The notes under the pieces were generated by a model that ran no database searches, was not told the DNA's origin, and saw only the letters and a list, made by a program, of their open reading frames with translations. Positions 1 through 8,045 of a stretch of 41,914 nucleotides of DNA are shown here, piece by piece. The DNA comes from Beijerinckiaceae bacterium (lineage in GTDB: Bacteria > Pseudomonadota > Alphaproteobacteria > Rhizobiales > Beijerinckiaceae). The stretch is from the NCBI GenBank assembly GCA_025458025.1, contig JALOTF010000024.1, forward strand, positions 1 to 41,914, written 5' to 3'. The stretch's first letter is position 1. Every line of letters starts with the position of its first letter. Position numbers and translations under genes: made by a program.

Positions 1-1035
1 GGCATGCCCGAGGGCATCGCGGCGGTGGCCGCCGAGGAGCGGGTGGTCGACCTGCTGACACTCACGGCCGAGCCGGGCGTGGTGGGCGGCATTCCCGCTT
101 CTGGCCTCAATTTCGGAGCCGCAACGAACACGCAAGCCATCATCGACCAGCCCTACCAGTTCGATTTCTACGATGGCGGTGGGCTCGATCAGGCCTTTCT
201 CGGTCTCGCGCAGGCGGATCGGTACGGGAACCTCAACGTCTCGAAATTCGGGCCGAGGCTCGCAGGCGCGGGCGGGTTCATCAATATCAGCCAGACCGCC
301 AAGGCGGTGTATTTCGTCGGCACCTTCACGGCGGGCGAGGCGGACATTGCCATTTCCGAAGCTGGTTTGCGCATTTTGAAGGAGGGCGGGACGGCGAAAT
401 TCGTCGAGGAGGTGGAGCACCGCACCTTCTCCGGGGGCTATGCCCTCAAGCGCGGCCAGCCGGTGCTCTACATCACCGAGCGCTGCGTGATGCAGCTGAC
501 GCCTGAGGGCATGGAGGTGATCGAGATCGCGCCGGGCATTGATCTCGACCGCGATATCCTCGCGCGGATGGCCTTCCGACCCATCGTGAAGAACCCGCGC
601 CAGATGGATCTGCGGCTCTTCCGCGAGGATCTTCTCGGCCTCAGGGATGCGATGCTCGCCCTGCCGATTTCCCGGCGTTTCTCCTACGATCCGGTCGAGA
701 ACCTGTTTTTCATCAATTTCGAGCGGTTGAGTCTAAAATCGCTCGTGGAAATCGAGGAAATCCGCGCGAGTGTCACGAGAATGCTCGCGCCGGCGGGGCG
801 GAAAGTGAAGGCGATCGCCAATTACGATCACTTCACCATTCCTGATGACCTGATGGACGAATACGCGGCGATGGTCGCAGGGCTCACACGGGATTTCTAT
901 TCCAACGTCACGCGCTACACGACCTCGGGCTTCCTCCGGCTGAAGCTGGCATCGGCCCTGGAAACGCGCGGGGCGGCTCCGCAGATCTACGAAACGGCCG
1001 ATGAGGCGCGCGCCCGGCTACGTGCGGAGGGCTGA
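1..1035 (+). CDS. Acyl-CoA:acetate/3-ketoacid CoA-transferase (propionate CoA-transferase type), 5' end missing
   Basis: The reading frame is open from the first base, so this is the C-terminal part (about 344 residues) of a longer protein. Family I CoA-transferases move CoA between acyl-CoA and a free acid through a glutamyl-CoA intermediate. The stretch [14 protein letters not shown], about 20 residues into the visible part, matches the E-x-G-x-x-GG-x-P active-site segment of propionate CoA-transferases, with its Glu as the expected nucleophile. The following [22 protein letters not shown] and [12 protein letters not shown] segments are also typical of the family. The gene ends at TGA 1033-1035 and directly abuts the stop codon of the convergent tetR gene. 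The HMG-CoA-lyase-like gene nearby suggests a shared role in acyl-CoA catabolism, but the substrate cannot be read from the sequence. Confidence 0.88.
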   Translation, partial: GMPEGIAAVAAEERVVDLLTLTAEPGVVGGIPASGLNFGAATNTQAIIDQPYQFDFYDGGGLDQAFLGLAQADRYGNLNVSKFGPRLAGAGGFINISQTAKAVYFVGTFTAGEADIAISEAGLRILKEGGTAKFVEEVEHRTFSGGYALKRGQPVLYITERCVMQLTPEGMEVIEIAPGIDLDRDILARMAFRPIVKNPRQMDLRLFREDLLGLRDAMLALPISRRFSYDPVENLFFINFERLSLKSLVEIEEIRASVTRMLAPAGRKVKAIANYDHFTIPDDLMDEYAAMVAGLTRDFYSNVTRYTTSGFLRLKLASALETRGAAPQIYETADEARARLRAEG

Positions 1036-1695
1036 TCACGCCGTCACGAAGCGCAGGACCGTGTCGATCACCTGCGCGCGGCGTTTTTCGAGAGCGTCTG
1101 TGCTGCCCATGTCATGCCCGAACAGGGCGCGGATCGTCGCGCGATTCGACATGTTGTAGAACGAGAGCGCGCTGATCGTGACGTGGATATCGATGGGCTC
1201 AAGGCCCGCACGGAACACACCATCGGCCATGCCGCGATCATAAACTGTCCGGATGGTCGCGAGTGCCGTGAGATTCAGCGCCTGAATCCGCTCGGATTGC
1301 TCGATATGGCGCGCGTAATGGATATTCTCGTCCATCACGAGGCGCACGAATTCGGGGTGCTTCGCGTGGTAGTCGAAGGTTTCGCCGGCGAGGCGCGCCA
1401 GAGCCTCGCGCGGCGGCATCGCCAGCAGGTCGAGATGCTGCTCGTGGCCGCGAATACCAGAATAGGCCTCTTCGAGAACCGCGACATAGAGGCTGCGCTT
1501 GTCGCCGAAATAATAATAGATCATCCGCTTGGAGGTCGCGGTGCGGGCCGCGATATCGTCCACGCGGGCACCGGCGAAGCCCAGTTCCACGAAAGCCTCG
1601 CGTGCGGCCGCGAGGATATTGCGCTTCACGCCTTCCGGGTCCTGCGTCCAGGAATTCGAGCGCGCCGGTGCGCGTTTTCCCTCACGGTTGGCCAT
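1036..1695 (-). CDS. TetR/AcrR-family transcriptional regulator
   Basis: A 219-residue one-domain regulator. An N-terminal helix-turn-helix lies at about residues 25-70 (ILAAAREAFVELGFAGARV, then TSKRMIYYYFGDKRSLY, a classic TetR recognition helix), followed by an all-helical ligand-binding domain. Its start overlaps the end of the HMG-CoA-lyase-like gene by 14 bases, so the two are co-transcribed and translationally linked. It probably controls that operon and perhaps the divergent dehydrogenase gene, because a near-perfect inverted repeat lies in their shared upstream region (2725-2746). The inducer is unknown; an acyl-CoA or an aromatic/alicyclic acid would fit the neighbours. Confidence 0.9.
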   Translation of the reverse strand: MANREGKRAPARSNSWTQDPEGVKRNILAAAREAFVELGFAGARVDDIAARTATSKRMIYYYFGDKRSLYVAVLEEAYSGIRGHEQHLDLLAMPPREALARLAGETFDYHAKHPEFVRLVMDENIHYARHIEQSERIQALNLTALATIRTVYDRGMADGVFRAGLEPIDIHVTISALSFYNMSNRATIRALFGHDMGSTDALEKRRAQVIDTVLRFVTA

Positions 1696-2647
1696 GCATC
1701 ACCCCCGGGCTTGCGGGCCGGTAGCCCTTGGGCAGGCCGGCGCCGGCCAGCATGCCGTAGAGTTCCGCACCCGGCAGGGTTTCGGACAGGATCGCGCGGG
1801 ATCGCACGAGGCTCGCGGCATCCACGCCCGTTTTCACACCCATCGCCTCGAACATGAAGACGAGATCCTCCGTCACCACATTGCCCGAGGCGCCGGGCGC
1901 ATGCGGGCAGCCGCCGAGCCCGGCATGGGAGGAATCGAAGATGCGCACTCCGGCTTCATAGGCCGCGAGCACATTCGCAAGGCCGAGGCCGCGCGTGTTG
2001 TGCATGTGGGCCGCGCCGATCTTCTCGCCGATTTCGCCGATGACGCGCGTGAAAAGCCGCTTCACCTGCACGGGGTTGCCCATGCCGGTGGTATCCGAGA
2101 GGCCGGAATCATCCACACCCGCCTCCACAAGGGACACGCAGAGGCGAGTCACTTCATCTTCGGAAACTGGCCCGGCAATGGTGCAGCCGAAGGCCACCGA
2201 GATATTCGCCTCCACCGGTACATGCGGCGCGTGCGCATTGCGATAATCCACGATGCGGCGCACCTCCTCCACCATCTCGGCGCGCGTTCTCCGCACATTG
2301 GCGAGGCTATGCTCCTCGCTGCCCGAGACGGGAATCGTGAGCTTGTGCGCGCCGGCGGCAAGGGCGGCTTCCGCGCCGCGCAGGTTCGGCACGAGCGCCA
2401 GAACCGTGAGGCCCGGCAGGGTGCTGGCGAAGGCCACGATCTCGGCGGCATCGGCCATTTGCGGCATCAGCTTCGCCGGCACGAAGGAGCAGACCTCGAT
2501 CTCGCGCAAGCCGGCGGCGTGCAGGGCGGCGATCCAGCGCTTCTTCGCCTCGGTCGGCATGATCTGTGACAAGATCTGAAGCCCGTCGCGCGGGCCGCAT
2601 TCGCTGATCAGGATATCGGGACTGCTTGCCCCATCTGGAAGCACCAT
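1682..2647 (-). CDS. Hydroxymethylglutaryl-CoA lyase family protein
   Basis: A 321-residue TIM-barrel protein of the HMG-CoA lyase/DRE-TIM metallolyase family, which cleaves 3-hydroxy-acyl-CoA compounds by retro-aldol or retro-Claisen chemistry. Visible motifs are GPRDGLQ (R20, D21), the metal-binding HMHN pair (H214, H216), and the signature GLGGCPHAPGASGN with the catalytic cysteine at about C247. Length matches bacterial MvaB-type lyases (about 300-320). With a CoA-transferase next door it could serve leucine or another branched or dicarboxylic acyl-CoA degradation. A citramalyl-CoA-lyase-like activity is possible, since family members differ in substrate. The first gene of a two-gene operon with tetR; the start at 2647 faces a divergent promoter region. 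Confidence 0.88.
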   Translation of the reverse strand: MVLPDGASSPDILISECGPRDGLQILSQIMPTEAKKRWIAALHAAGLREIEVCSFVPAKLMPQMADAAEIVAFASTLPGLTVLALVPNLRGAEAALAAGAHKLTIPVSGSEEHSLANVRRTRAEMVEEVRRIVDYRNAHAPHVPVEANISVAFGCTIAGPVSEDEVTRLCVSLVEAGVDDSGLSDTTGMGNPVQVKRLFTRVIGEIGEKIGAAHMHNTRGLGLANVLAAYEAGVRIFDSSHAGLGGCPHAPGASGNVVTEDLVFMFEAMGVKTGVDAASLVRSRAILSETLPGAELYGMLAGAGLPKGYRPASPGVMHGQP

Positions 2648-2699
2648 TGCGTGATTTTTCCAACCATCTGAAATCCGCGCCGCATGAGCAGGGAAATAG

Positions 2700-2750
2700 G
2701 CGATAAGGTCAAGTCCTGCTTGACGAATGGACCGCTTGGTTCATTCTGCG
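2700..2750. promoter_or_regulatory. Divergent promoter region with candidate TetR operator
   Basis: Between the HMG-CoA-lyase-like and dehydrogenase genes lie two nested symmetries. First, GTCAAG (2708-2713) and CTTGAC (2719-2724) form a perfect 6-base inverted repeat; the halves read as back-to-back TTGAC -35 elements (TTGACC on the minus strand, TTGACG at 2720-2725 on the plus strand). Second, GAATGGACC (2725-2733) and GGTTCATTC (2738-2746) form a 9-4-9 inverted repeat with one mismatch, directly after the plus-strand -35. The second repeat has the size and position of a TetR operator. No good -10 box is obvious on either side, so the promoter calls are weaker than the operator call. Confidence 0.5.
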
Positions 2751-2770
2751 GTGTTTCCGGAGTTTCCCTC

Positions 2771-3607
2771 GTGACTGACCTGCTTGACGGCTATTCCCGC
2801 CTTATCCTGCATCTGGGCTATCCCACCGAGAGTTTTCGCGCGCCGCTGATCTACAATCCCTATTTCGCGTCCATTCGCCTGAAAATGGCGGTGATCCCCA
2901 TGGGCTTGAAGGCGGAGGATTTCGATACCGTTTTCCCCGGCCTGTTCCGGCTCACCAATGTGCATGGCGCGCTGATCACCATGCCGCACAAGATCCGCGT
3001 GCGGGATTTTCTGGCGGAAGTCTCGCCTGCGGTGGAGATCGCAGGATCCTGCAACGCGGTCTTTCGCCGGGAGGACGGATCGCTCATTGGCGACATGTTC
3101 GATGGCCAGGGCTTCGTTCTCGCCATGAAGGAGAAGGGTGAGGTGATCGCCGGGCGGCGCGTGCTCATCCTCGGGGCGGGCGGCGTGGGCTCGGCGATTG
3201 CCGCAGCTTTCGCGGCGCATGGCGTGGCGATGATGCGCCTGCATGATTCGAACCCCGCCATGGCCGGCGCGCTTGGCGAGCGCATCACCCGGCACTATCC
3301 GGGCGTGACGATCGAAACCGGCGCGGATGCTGTGGGCTGCGACATCATCGTGAACGCGACCCCGCTCGGCATGTCGCCGGGCGATCCCATGCCGATTGTG
3401 GTCGAAAGCCTACCGGTCGGCGCTTTCGTGGGTGATGTGGTGATGAAGGGCGGCAAGACCGCCTTCCTCAAGGCCGCCGAGGCACGCGGGCACAAGATCC
3501 AACTCGGAATCGACATGCTCTACGCGCAGATCCCAGCCTATCTCGCCTTTTTCGGCCTGCCGGTGACGGATTCGGAAACCTTGCGGCGCATTTCCGGCGC
3601 GACCTGA
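2771..3607 (+). CDS. Shikimate/quinate dehydrogenase family protein (AroE paralogue)
   Basis: A NAD(P)-dependent dehydrogenase, 278 residues from the GTG at 2771. I chose that start because CCGGAG sits 8 bases before it, whereas the frame from the ATG at 2684 would run through the promoter/operator region. The N-terminal substrate domain has the conserved MPHK lysine, SCNAVFRREDG, and GDMFDGQGF where AroE proteins carry GDNTDGxGF. The Rossmann domain shows GAGGVGSAIAAAFAAHG and VNATPLGM. The changed residues in the GDNTDG motif suggest a catabolic or altered-substrate paralogue rather than the biosynthetic AroE. It is convergent with quiC, only 3 bases away, which supports quinate or shikimate oxidation to dehydroquinate/dehydroshikimate. 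Confidence 0.82.
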   Translation: MTDLLDGYSRLILHLGYPTESFRAPLIYNPYFASIRLKMAVIPMGLKAEDFDTVFPGLFRLTNVHGALITMPHKIRVRDFLAEVSPAVEIAGSCNAVFRREDGSLIGDMFDGQGFVLAMKEKGEVIAGRRVLILGAGGVGSAIAAAFAAHGVAMMRLHDSNPAMAGALGERITRHYPGVTIETGADAVGCDIIVNATPLGMSPGDPMPIVVESLPVGAFVGDVVMKGGKTAFLKAAEARGHKIQLGIDMLYAQIPAYLAFFGLPVTDSETLRRISGAT

Positions 3608-3610
3608 TCC

Positions 3611-5524
3611 TCAGAGCGCGAGATCGTCGACGACAATCTCTTCCTCCGCCGCGCGCAGGCGGGATTGCGCCGCGAGGCGGATTCCCGCATTGGTCGCGCC
3701 ATAGCCGGCATAGCCGTTGCGTTCGACAATCTCGAAGAAGAAGCCGCCTTCCAGCGTGGTCGTGTAGGCCTGCAGGAAGGTGCCGCGCTCGTCGCGATCA
3801 TAGAGGATGCCCAGCGCCTTCAGGGCGTCGATATCCTCCAACGAGAGATCGGTGCGGGCCTCGAGGTCGTCGTAGTAGTTCTCGGGGATCGGCAGCATGG
3901 AAACGCCACGCTCGCGTAGGGTCGCCACCGTGCGGCGGATATCCCGCGTGTTCAGCGCGATATGCTGTACGCCCGAGCCGAAAAAATCGGTCACGAAACG
4001 TGCGGAGAGCGTGCGATGGCTCTGCGAGCCGTTGAGCACAAGGCGCAACCCTTCACCCGTCGCGCCGATGCCGCTCTCGATCACCTGGCTCTGCACCACG
4101 CCCGCAGGGTCCACCACCGCCTGGCTCGGCGTTTTCCGCGCATCGAGCAGCGAGGTGTAGAAGAGCAGCCAGGTCAGCATCTCTTCGTATTGCATGGTCT
4201 GGGAGACGTGATCGACCGAGACCAGCCCCGCATCGCCCGGATTGTCAGCCGCCACGGGCTCGAAATCGACCTCGGCCCAGCGCCCGAGGCCCGAGGCATC
4301 GTCCATCACGTAGAGCAGGCTGCCGCCGAGCCCGCGCACGGCGGGGATATCGAGTTCACCCGGCCCGACCGCACCGGTATGCGGCGCATCGAGCAGGGCG
4401 CGGGCGCGGGCGATCAGGGCCGGCGCATCCGGCACCTTCACCGCCAGCGCGCAGACAGAGGTGCCATGCGTGATCTGGTAGGAATGCGCGAACCCTTCCT
4501 TGTCGGAATTCACGACGAGGCGGATATCACCCTGCCGGAAGAGCGCGACATCCTTCGAGCGGTGCTGCCCGGTTTTCGCAAAGCCCAGCGCGCCGAGCAG
4601 ACCTTCGAATTCCGGCCGTGCAGCTTCATCCACCGCGAATTCGATGAATTCCACGCCCCGCACCGGGGCTGGCGGCGGCATGGGCGCGGCACCAGGCACG
4701 CTTTTGCCGGTGCGCGTCTCGGCTTGGTTCATCAGCCAGAGCAGCGAGCGATGTCCGTCGCGCGCCACGAGCCGAGCCGATCCCGCGCGGAAGCGATCGT
4801 TGAAGATCTCGAGGCTCAGCGGCCCCTGATAGCCGGTGGACAGCAGGCAATCGAGAAAACCCGGCAGGTCGAAATCGCCCTGTCCCGGCAAGCAGCGCCA
4901 ATGGCGGCTCCAGGAGAGCGTATCCATCTGGAGTTTCGGTGCATCCGCGACCTGCACCAGCGCGATGCGATCACCCGGAATATTGCGGATGCTCTCGATC
5001 TCGAAGCCGCGCGAGAAGATGTGGAAACTATCGAGAATGAGCCCGACATTGGGTTGGCCCGCGCGCCGCACGATCTCCCAGGCATCGCGATAATCCGAAA
5101 CGTGCTTGCCCCAGGCGAGCGCTTCATAGCCCACCCGCAGGCCGCGCTTGGCGGCGCGCTGGCCCAGTTCGGCGAAATCCTCCGCGAGGCGGGGAATGCC
5201 GCCTTCTGCTTCGGGCGAGAGGCTGGAGCAGACGAAGAGCAGATCCGTGCCCAGTTCCTGCAACAGGTCGAATTTCCGCTCCGCGCGATCAAAGGTGCGG
5301 GCGCGGCGCGCGGCAGGCATGCCCTCGAAATCGCGGAAAGGCTGGCAGGTGACGATTCGGAGCCCGAGATCCTCGCAGATCCGCCGCACCTCGGCAGGCG
5401 AGCCGGGATGGGCGATGAGATCGTTCTCGAAAATCTCGACCGCGCTGAAACCCGCTTTCGCGATGGCCTCCAGCTTTTCGAGCAGGTTGCCGGAGATGCA
5501 GACGGTGGCGATGGAGGGGATCAT
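3611..5524 (-). CDS. quiC: 3-dehydroshikimate dehydratase fused to HPPD-like domain (QuiC1 type)
   Basis: A 637-residue two-domain protein that converts 3-dehydroshikimate to protocatechuate. Residues 1-260 form a sugar-phosphate-isomerase-like TIM barrel with the expected metal ligands at E134 (in GYEALAW), D165 (in LDSFH), Q191 and E239 (in LEIFND). Residues 290-620 resemble 4-hydroxyphenylpyruvate dioxygenase and keep its iron triad: H439 (VDHVSQ), H521 (VQHIAL) and E598 (FFEIVER). This fusion is known from the QuiC1 enzymes of Pseudomonas; the role of the second domain is not obvious from sequence. It is the last gene of the leftward liv-dehydrogenase-quiC operon and overlaps the upstream Gfo/Idh gene by ATGA. 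Confidence 0.92.
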   Translation of the reverse strand: MIPSIATVCISGNLLEKLEAIAKAGFSAVEIFENDLIAHPGSPAEVRRICEDLGLRIVTCQPFRDFEGMPAARRARTFDRAERKFDLLQELGTDLLFVCSSLSPEAEGGIPRLAEDFAELGQRAAKRGLRVGYEALAWGKHVSDYRDAWEIVRRAGQPNVGLILDSFHIFSRGFEIESIRNIPGDRIALVQVADAPKLQMDTLSWSRHWRCLPGQGDFDLPGFLDCLLSTGYQGPLSLEIFNDRFRAGSARLVARDGHRSLLWLMNQAETRTGKSVPGAAPMPPPAPVRGVEFIEFAVDEAARPEFEGLLGALGFAKTGQHRSKDVALFRQGDIRLVVNSDKEGFAHSYQITHGTSVCALAVKVPDAPALIARARALLDAPHTGAVGPGELDIPAVRGLGGSLLYVMDDASGLGRWAEVDFEPVAADNPGDAGLVSVDHVSQTMQYEEMLTWLLFYTSLLDARKTPSQAVVDPAGVVQSQVIESGIGATGEGLRLVLNGSQSHRTLSARFVTDFFGSGVQHIALNTRDIRRTVATLRERGVSMLPIPENYYDDLEARTDLSLEDIDALKALGILYDRDERGTFLQAYTTTLEGGFFFEIVERNGYAGYGATNAGIRLAAQSRLRAAEEEIVVDDLAL

Positions 5525-6558
5525 GCGAGCCTCACGGATTGTCCTGTGGCAGCCGCCTGCCGGATGGCCTCGATGACGCGAAGGCTTTCGAGCCCCTCGC
5601 GGCCGGGCACGAGCGGGGCCTCGCCGTCACGGATGACGCGGCAGAACTGTGTGATCTGTGCGCGCAGCGGGTCCACGGGCGGAAAGCTTTCGCGTTCACC
5701 GATCATCGGTTGCCACCAGCTTTTCACCGGCTTGTGCTGCCAGAGTTCGAGGCGTGGCAGGCTGAGGGACGCCTCGCGCCCGCCGATCATCAGATAGGCT
5801 TCGCCGGTTGCGGCGTAAGCCGGGTTCTCGGCGCTGGTGAGCTCCCAGCTCCACGGCGAGGGGATGGCATCGGAGAGCGTGAAGGTGCCAAGCGCGCCAT
5901 TGGCGAAGCGCATCATCACGGCCGCGCTATCCTCGACGGCGAAACCACGCTGTTGGTTGCTCGCAATGGCCGAGACCTCGGCGATTTCCCCGCAGAGATG
6001 GCGGATGAGGTCGATCTCGTGGATGAGATTGATGAGGATCGGCCCGGCCCCCGACTCGCGCCGCCAGGTGACGTTGAAATAATCGTCGGGCTTCGCGATC
6101 CAGAAGAAGCCGTGCACGGCCACGAGCGGGCCGAGTTCGCCCGCGGCAATTCTCGCCTTGGCGCGCGCGATGATCGGGTTGTGGCGGCGGTGATGGCCCA
6201 CGGCCAGCGGCACGCCCGCCTTTTCCGCAGCGGCCACCAGTTTCTCCGCGCCTTCCACGGAATCGGCCAGTGGCTTTTCGATCAGCACAGGAATGCCTGA
6301 CGCGATAGCCGTGAGGCCGTGTTCCACATGCATCGCGTTGGGTGTCGCGACGATCACGCCATCCGGCTTGTCCGGGCCGGCCCCGTCAAAGCCGGGTTGC
6401 CATCGCCACCCCCGTTCCGCCGCGAGCGCCTGCGCTTCTGCCGAGGGGTCGATAACGCTCTGCAGCGCGGCCATGGGCTCGGCGAGGATATGCTCGATAT
6501 GCCGCCGGCCAATCAGTCCGGCACCCATCACAGCGAGGCGGACCGGGTTCGCGCTCAT
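5521..6558 (-). CDS. Gfo/Idh/MocA-family NAD(P)-dependent oxidoreductase
   Basis: 345 residues. The N-terminal Rossmann fold has GAGLIG at residues 12-17. The EKPL motif has its lysine at K95, and HEIDLIRHLCGE supplies the catalytic H180/D183 pair typical of the family. Such enzymes oxidise a secondary hydroxyl on sugars, cyclitols or related compounds. It sits between the ABC transporter genes (2-base gap to livF) and quiC (4-base overlap). I therefore infer that it oxidises the transported compound to something feeding 3-dehydroshikimate, for example quinate, shikimate or a stereoisomer. The exact substrate is not readable from the protein; inositol dehydrogenases look similar. Confidence 0.87.
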   Translation of the reverse strand: MSANPVRLAVMGAGLIGRRHIEHILAEPMAALQSVIDPSAEAQALAAERGWRWQPGFDGAGPDKPDGVIVATPNAMHVEHGLTAIASGIPVLIEKPLADSVEGAEKLVAAAEKAGVPLAVGHHRRHNPIIARAKARIAAGELGPLVAVHGFFWIAKPDDYFNVTWRRESGAGPILINLIHEIDLIRHLCGEIAEVSAIASNQQRGFAVEDSAAVMMRFANGALGTFTLSDAIPSPWSWELTSAENPAYAATGEAYLMIGGREASLSLPRLELWQHKPVKSWWQPMIGERESFPPVDPLRAQITQFCRVIRDGEAPLVPGREGLESLRVIEAIRQAAATGQSVRLA

Positions 6559-6560
6559 GC

Positions 6561-7298
6561 TCAGCTGGCCTCCGCCATCGCGCCGCCCAGAAAGAGCTGC
6601 GCCACGCGCGGATCGTTCAGGATATCCCGCGCCGGGCCCTGCAGGCGCGCGCGCCCGGTTTCGAGCACGAGGCCCTCATCGGAGATTTCCAGTGCCGAGC
6701 GGGCATTCTGCTCGACCATAAGGATGGTCACGCCCTTGTTGCGGAGCTCCTTCAGGATGCCGAAGGTCTCCTGCACCATCAGCGGCGAGAGACCGATGGA
6801 GGGTTCGTCGATCAGGATCAGCTTGGGGTCGAGCAGCAGCCCGCGCATGATCTCGAGCTGCTTCTGCTGCCCGCCGGAGAGGGTGGAAGCCTGTACATCG
6901 GCTTTCTGGCGCAACGCAGGAAAGCGATCGAGCGCGGCTTCGATGCGGGCTTCCATATCCGTGATGTGCGGACCCGCCGCGACGGCGCCGAATTCGAGAT
7001 TATGGCGCACGGAAAGCTCGGGGAAGATGTTCCGGCCCTGCGGCACATAGACGATGCCTGCCTCGAGCAGCTTGCGTGGCGGCCAGCGCGTGATGTCGCG
7101 CCCGTCATAGCGGATGGTGCCGGAGGAGAGGTTCAGCAGGCCGAAAATCGCCTTGAAGACCGTGGATTTGCCCGCGCCATTCGGGCCGATGACGGTGGTG
7201 ATGGCGCCGCGCTTCACCTTGAAGCTCGCGCCGTTGAGGATGGTGATGCGCCCGTAGCCGCCCACCACATTCTCGAGTTCGAGGATCGTGTCGCTCAT
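6561..7298 (-). CDS. livF: Branched-chain-amino-acid-type ABC transporter ATP-binding protein LivF
   Basis: 245-residue ABC ATPase of the LivF type, one of the two ATPases that power HAAT-family importers at the inner membrane face. Visible are Walker A GPNGAGKST, the LivF-typical YVPQGRNIFPELSVRHNLEFG Q-loop region, the signature LSGGQQKQLEIMRGL, Walker B LILIDEPSIGLSP and an H-loop equivalent in ILMVEQNA, where Liv ATPases normally have EQN rather than His. It starts 3 bases after livG ends, with a weak ribosome site, so translation is probably coupled. The cargo is inferred from the operon (QuiC and a Gfo/Idh enzyme) to be an alicyclic acid rather than an amino acid. Confidence 0.93.
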   Translation of the reverse strand: MSDTILELENVVGGYGRITILNGASFKVKRGAITTVIGPNGAGKSTVFKAIFGLLNLSSGTIRYDGRDITRWPPRKLLEAGIVYVPQGRNIFPELSVRHNLEFGAVAAGPHITDMEARIEAALDRFPALRQKADVQASTLSGGQQKQLEIMRGLLLDPKLILIDEPSIGLSPLMVQETFGILKELRNKGVTILMVEQNARSALEISDEGLVLETGRARLQGPARDILNDPRVAQLFLGGAMAEAS

Positions 7299-7301
7299 CG
7301 T

Positions 7302-8045
7302 TTAATGCCCCAGATAGGCTTCGATGACAGCCGGGTTTGCGCGCACCTCGTCGGGTGTGCCCACGGCCAGCACCTTGCCTTCGGCCATCACCACCACGCG
7401 GGTGCAGAGGCTCATCACGAAATCCATGTTGTGCTCAATGACCACGAAGGTCGAGCCGGCCTCGGCATTCATCACCTTGAGACGCTCCTTCAGGTCGCCG
7501 AGCATGGTGAGGTTCACGCCGCCGGCGGGCTCGTCGAGCAGCACGAGGCGCGGCCCGGCCATGAAGGCCATCGCGGCATCGAGCAGCTTCTGCTGGCCGT
7601 AGGAGAGCCCGCCCGCCCTCGCATCCGCAAGGTGGCCGAGGCGGAAGAAGCCGATCATCCGGTCGGCCTCGGCGGTGAGCCCGGCATCGCGCGGGCCGAA
7701 AAGGCGCGAGAGCATCGTGCCCCGGTGCTCCTGCCCTGCGAGGATGAGGTTCTCGCGCACTGACAACTCGGGGAAGACCTGCAGAAGCTGGAAGGTGCGG
7801 CTCACGCCACGCTTGTTCATCTCTTCGGGCGTAAGGCCGGTGACATCCTGCCCGTCGAGCCGCACGCGACCCGATGTCGGCGTCAATTGCCCGAGGATGC
7901 AGTTGAAGAGGGTGGATTTTCCGCAGCCATTCGGCCCGATGATGCCGAGGATTTCGCCCTCATGCACCTCGAAGCTCACATCCTCCACCGCGCGGATGCC
8001 GCCGAAATGCTTCGCGAGGCCTTCGACCTGAAGAACGGTTTTCAC
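7302..8045 (-). CDS. livG: Branched-chain-amino-acid-type ABC transporter ATP-binding protein LivG
   Basis: 247-residue ABC ATPase starting at the GTG at 8045. The frame is open much further upstream, but that part is antisense-like arginine-rich sequence overlapping livM, and the GTG forms a GTGA overlap with the livM stop. Motifs are Walker A GPNGCGKST, the LivG segment KRGVSRTFQLLQVFPELSVRENL, the degenerate signature LSYGQQKLLDAAMAF, Walker B LVLLDEPAGGVN and the switch segment VVIEHNMDFVMSLC. The C-terminal GTPDEVRANPAVIEAYLG is the usual LivG ending. It pairs with LivF on the LivHM permease. Confidence 0.94.
   Translation of the reverse strand: MKTVLQVEGLAKHFGGIRAVEDVSFEVHEGEILGIIGPNGCGKSTLFNCILGQLTPTSGRVRLDGQDVTGLTPEEMNKRGVSRTFQLLQVFPELSVRENLILAGQEHRGTMLSRLFGPRDAGLTAEADRMIGFFRLGHLADARAGGLSYGQQKLLDAAMAFMAGPRLVLLDEPAGGVNLTMLGDLKERLKVMNAEAGSTFVVIEHNMDFVMSLCTRVVVMAEGKVLAVGTPDEVRANPAVIEAYLGH

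Noticed and set aside
3962-5797. A 611-codon open frame on the plus strand over quiC
   Set aside because: Arg/His/Ala-rich shadow of quiC; the minus strand shows complete catalytic motifs.
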